Source of the DNA: Phyllostachys edulis
Lineage: Eukaryota > Streptophyta > Magnoliopsida > Poales > Poaceae
Direction: 5' to 3'
Assembly: GCA_036346405.1 (NCBI GenBank)
Contig: CM070567.1
Coordinates: forward strand, 43,257,470 to 43,321,469
Length of the DNA stretch: 64,000 bases
Shown here: positions 60,808 to 64,000 of the stretch, one piece after another
Layout: each line of letters opens with the position of its first letter
Position numbering within the stretch: the first letter of the stretch is position 1
Notes under the pieces: generated by a model
What the model saw: only the letters and a program-made list of their open reading frames with translations
Database searches by the model: none
Told to the model about the DNA's origin: nothing
Position numbers and translations under genes: made by a program

Positions 60808-63530
60808 TCAAGTAACCACCGTAGCCAAGTAATCTCTGGCATCAAGAGAGCCATAGCTCATAACTCGACCTCTGACTCGAGCGAGACACTGCGACTGCTT
60901 TCTTAGTCTTCGTGCAATGAGAGAACCACTAAGAAAAACACAAGAAGCAGAGATAGACCGACGATCGAGGGATCGCAGCCCAAGTAGCATCCGAATAAGC
61001 TGAAGGCAGAACGAGCCGGCGTGGAAAGAAGAGACGGTGAGAGATAGTCCCACGAAGGTATCGCAGAACTCGAAGAAGGTGGCTATAGTGGACCTGAGTG
61101 GGAGCAAAGATGAACTGACTCAGAATGTGGACTGGATAAGTGATATCCGGATGAGTAACAGCAAGGTAGACAAGACTCCCAACAAGATGACGATAGCGAG
61201 TCGGGTCAGAAAGAGGCTCGCCATCAGAGGGTCGGAGGTGAACATTGAGCTCTATAGGAGTCTCAACAGTACGCTGATCAGTGAGAGAGGTGCGATTAAG
61301 AAGATCCTGAATATACTTCTCTTGGGACATAAAGAAACCATCTGGAGTGGAAGTAACCTCAATCCCAAGGAAGTAACGAAGAGGACCAAGATCCGACATA
61401 AGGAACTGCTCACTAAGACGAGCCTTGACAAAGTCAATGTACTCAGAATCATCTCCGGTAATGATCATATCATCAACATACAGAAGAAGAAGAGTTTGAC
61501 CACGAGACGAAATGTGGACAAAGAGCGCAGGATCATGATCACTAGCTGAAAAACCAGCAGCAGTGGCCACAGAGGAGAAGCGTTCAAACCAAGCACGAGG
61601 GGCTTGCTTAAGGCCATAGAGAGAGCGACGAAGGCGATAGACCATGCCCTCAGAAACAGAATACCCAGGTGGCGGATGCATGTAGACCTCCTCACGTAAC
61701 TCGCCAATAAGAAAGGCATTCTTGACATCAAGCTGAGAAACAGACCACTGGCGAACAGACGCCACCGAAAGAAGAGTGCGGACAGTGGTCATGTGGGCAA
61801 CAGGAGCAAAAGTCTCGTCGTAGTCACGACCATGCTATTGCTGGAAGCCACGAGCAACAAGACACACCTTATAGTGCTCAAGGGAGCCATCAGAGCGAGT
61901 CTTAATCTTATAGACCCACTTACACGTGATGGGACGAGAGTGAGATAGAAAAGGAACAAGATCCCAAGTGCCAGTACGCTCAAGGGCAGCAATCTCCTCG
62001 TCCATGGCATGCTGCCACTCAGGGTGAGTAACAGCATCCCTGTAGGAGACATGCTCATGAGTAGCAGCACCAGCAAAAGCAAAACGGGCAGGGGGCCGAA
62101 TCGACTGGCGATCGCGGAGAGCGTAGCGAGGAGAAGATGACCCATCAGGGGAAGATGGAGCATCAAAAGAAGATGGAACATCAGGAGAAGATGGCTCATC
62201 TGGAAGATCCTCAATACGAGGTCGACGAGTGTAGAAGAGAGGGGGAGGAGCCGGAGGAGCTGCAGAAGACGAAGCAGGCGGCGACAACGGCGGAGAGGCC
62301 ACAGGAGGAATATGTGGAGACTCAGTGGGACGGGTGGACGAGAGCAAGACAGATATAAGTGTATCTGGAAAGTTCAAAAAAGACAAAGACTCCACAGAGG
62401 AAGCCGAAGGAGAGGCAGGACGTGGGTAGAAGAGACGAGACTCATCGAAAGTCACATCCCGAGAAATCTGCATCCGTCGACCAACAGGATCCCAGCACCG
62501 ATAGCCCTTGTGTTTGGCACTGTATCCCAGAAAGACACACTCAACAGACTGAGCGGTCAGTTTGGTGCGTTCTCGAGGGGCGAGGAGAACGTAGCAAATG
62601 CAGCTAAACAGACGAAGGGCAGAGTAGTCAGGAAGACCACAGAGATGCTCAACAGGGATTGCACCCTGAAGAGCAGAAGAAGGCTGGATGTTGACGAGAT
62701 AGGTGGCAGTGGAAACAGCCTCTACCCAAAAGTGAGGTGGAATAAAGGCGACAATCATCAGTGCATGAGCCGACTCAAGGAGGTGACGATGCTTGCGCTC
62801 AGCAACACCATTCTGAGTATGAGCACCAGGACAAGAGAACTGAGCGAGAGTGCCCTGCTCAGCAAGGAAGCTGTGTAGGTAACAAGAAAGGTACTCGCCA
62901 GCAGAGTCAGCATGAAAGACACGAATAGGAGTGGAGAACTGTGTGCGGACCATAGTGGCAAATTGTTTATAGATAGACAAGGCCTCACTACGAGAAGACA
63001 TGAAATATATCCAAGTGTGGCGAGAGAAATCATCTATAAATATGATATAATATCGATGACCCCCTTTCGAAACGAAGGGAGCCGGACCCCAAACATCGGA
63101 ATGAACAAGATCAAATAGACGCTGAGAGACTGACTCACTTTGGTAGAAGCAGAGAGACTGGCGGCGACAGTGGCAGCGGAAGGAAGGTGAAGCCAGTTAA
63201 GCTCCCAAAGACGCTATGAGTCAAGGCACCGAGGGACAGAACCAACCAGAGCTCCCATGTGGCGGTCCTGAACACAACAAGAGTCAGAGTCGAGAATGAC
63301 CCGACAACCAAGATCGTTTTCGAAAGCGTAAAAAGTCGCATGGTAAGGTGAGGAACATGAGCAAATGTATGAACATGAAAAGATGAGTTGCTAAGAGGTC
63401 CTCGACTGCAGAGAGTAAAAGAGGTACCATCAGTAGTGAGAACACTAACAGGAGAATCAAGAGGTGTAATGAAGGACAAAGTGGAAGCATCAGAAGTCAT
63501 GTGAAAAGATGCTCCAGAATCAAGAATCCA
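60808..63530 (-). pseudogene. Copia pol remnant (protease, integrase, RT, RNase H)
   Basis: Domains in minus order: protease DSGASFHMTS near 63525-63485; integrase with HSDVWGP, HADSAGEY and NGVAERKHRHLLE, giving the D,D,E triad, in 63130-61838; reverse transcriptase 61834-60929 with LDVKNAFLIGEL, the YGLKQAPRAW motif and catalytic YVDDMIITGDD; and RNase H in 60950-60808 with SISASCVFLSGSLIA. Integrase and RT share one frame interrupted by a single TAG at 61837-61835. Frameshifts occur near 63150-63260 (between the protease and integrase frames) and near 60960 (into RNase H). So it is inactive as read, but lightly damaged. Confidence 0.9.
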
Positions 63531-63570
63531 CAGGGAGGTGCCTCGATCGTGGAGGGGTGGTTTCAGATGT

Positions 63571-64000
63571 TCAAGAGTCGATGAGTCGAACCGGCAAAAC
63601 TCGCCGAGGAGAACTCAAGCGGCAAGCAAGCGTCAAGTCTGCTATCTCTGCGCCAAGGAGAGAAATCTGCTGAAGGAGTCGGCTGATTTGTCGGCGTAGA
63701 AGCACCAATGCCGTGCTAGTAGAAGAACGGCGTGAACGATGACGCCGCTTCTTATAGCACCGACTCAATGTGGCCGACCTTGTCGCAAAGAGGAAGCGAT
63801 GAGGACGGCCACCGCCAGAAGGAGGGCGCCACCACCACCGTGGCAGCCACCGAGGAGGCAAGCAGTCAAGTGTGGAGCAATCGGTGTAGCAGTGGACGAG
63901 CAAAGGAGCACGGAGGGGAGTGGCATCGCACCAAAGCACCACTCGGCGAACGAAGCCATCGGTGAGGCGGCCACCGGCGGCAGCGGCGACCAAAACAACG
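63571..64000 (-). pseudogene. Copia gag C-terminal region, frameshifted
   Basis: On the minus strand a segment near 63790-63755 reads LCDKVGHIESV, resembling a zinc knuckle (CX2CX4HX4C) missing its last Cys in this frame; the next frame supplies CYKK. Beyond it the DNA is Arg/Ser-rich in the frames available. The start of gag lies beyond the window. Confidence 0.5.

Larger units (their letters stand above)
60392..64000 (-). mobile_element. Ty1/copia retrotransposon, 3' portion (continues past the window)
   Basis: The 3' LTR is at 60392-60530 (139 bp, TGTTAG at one end and CTAACA at the other), with a polypurine tract GAGGAGGGG beside it on the minus strand. Going right the order is RNase H, reverse transcriptase, integrase, protease, gag zinc-knuckle region, the standard Copia order read on the minus strand. 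The 5' LTR lies beyond 64000, so the target duplication cannot be checked. Confidence 0.92.

Overview
This window is plant nuclear DNA, most likely from a grass (Poaceae). The support is a GC-rich first exon beside AT-rich introns, plant splice sites, CACTA elements whose subterminal repeats contain CCCGAGTGT, Sirevirus-type Copia sequence, multi-kb solo LTRs starting TGTAACA and small Stowaway-like MITEs. I cannot fix the species; a panicoid grass is a guess. Only one gene looks intact in 64 kb. Almost everything else is transposable-element DNA, and many boundaries can be set to the base from terminal motifs and target-site duplications (TSDs).

Layout. 1-8784: a CACTA element (4-8781, 3-bp TSD cca) with decayed minus-strand transposase exons, a captured exon resembling an FHA domain, and a strongly strand-biased GC-rich block. 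8785-15297: non-coding DNA with a ~1.2-1.3 kb direct duplication (9723-11033 and 13829-15017); the two copies flank a solo LTR (11966-13573). 15298-28714: a ~4.1-kb solo LTR (TSD TGAAA) split by a 9.3-kb gag-only Sirevirus-like retrotransposon (16849-26163, TSD CATGC). 28715-37120: a MITE, a promoter region and the five-exon gene 29971-33500, encoding a 611-aa PLP-dependent, cysteine-desulfurase-like protein of the class V aminotransferase fold. The 3' end of this gene was duplicated in tandem, and a small LTR element (33782-36068, TSD GAGAA) landed in the first copy.

37565-40767: a CACTA-like element with an inverted relative at 50016-~51745. Both carry the same unrecognised reading-frame remnant and a conserved hairpin. 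41025-58447: a deep nest. Two halves of a TIR element flank a solo LTR (41451-57593, TSD AAGGG). Inside that LTR lie a small LTR element (42157-43849), another solo LTR (44217-45811, TSD CTGAG), a block of Gypsy and CACTA pieces (46316-55724) and a MITE (55816-55895). 58448-64000: gene fragments, including an exon of the ALG11 mannosyltransferase, whose downstream side is cut by a Ty1/copia element (60392 to beyond the window) on the minus strand.

The genes do not form an operon or pathway. The window shows one host gene surviving among layered insertions. The least explained items are the reading frame shared by the two CACTA-like copies, the captured FHA-like exon, and the duplicated 3' end of the desulfurase-like gene.
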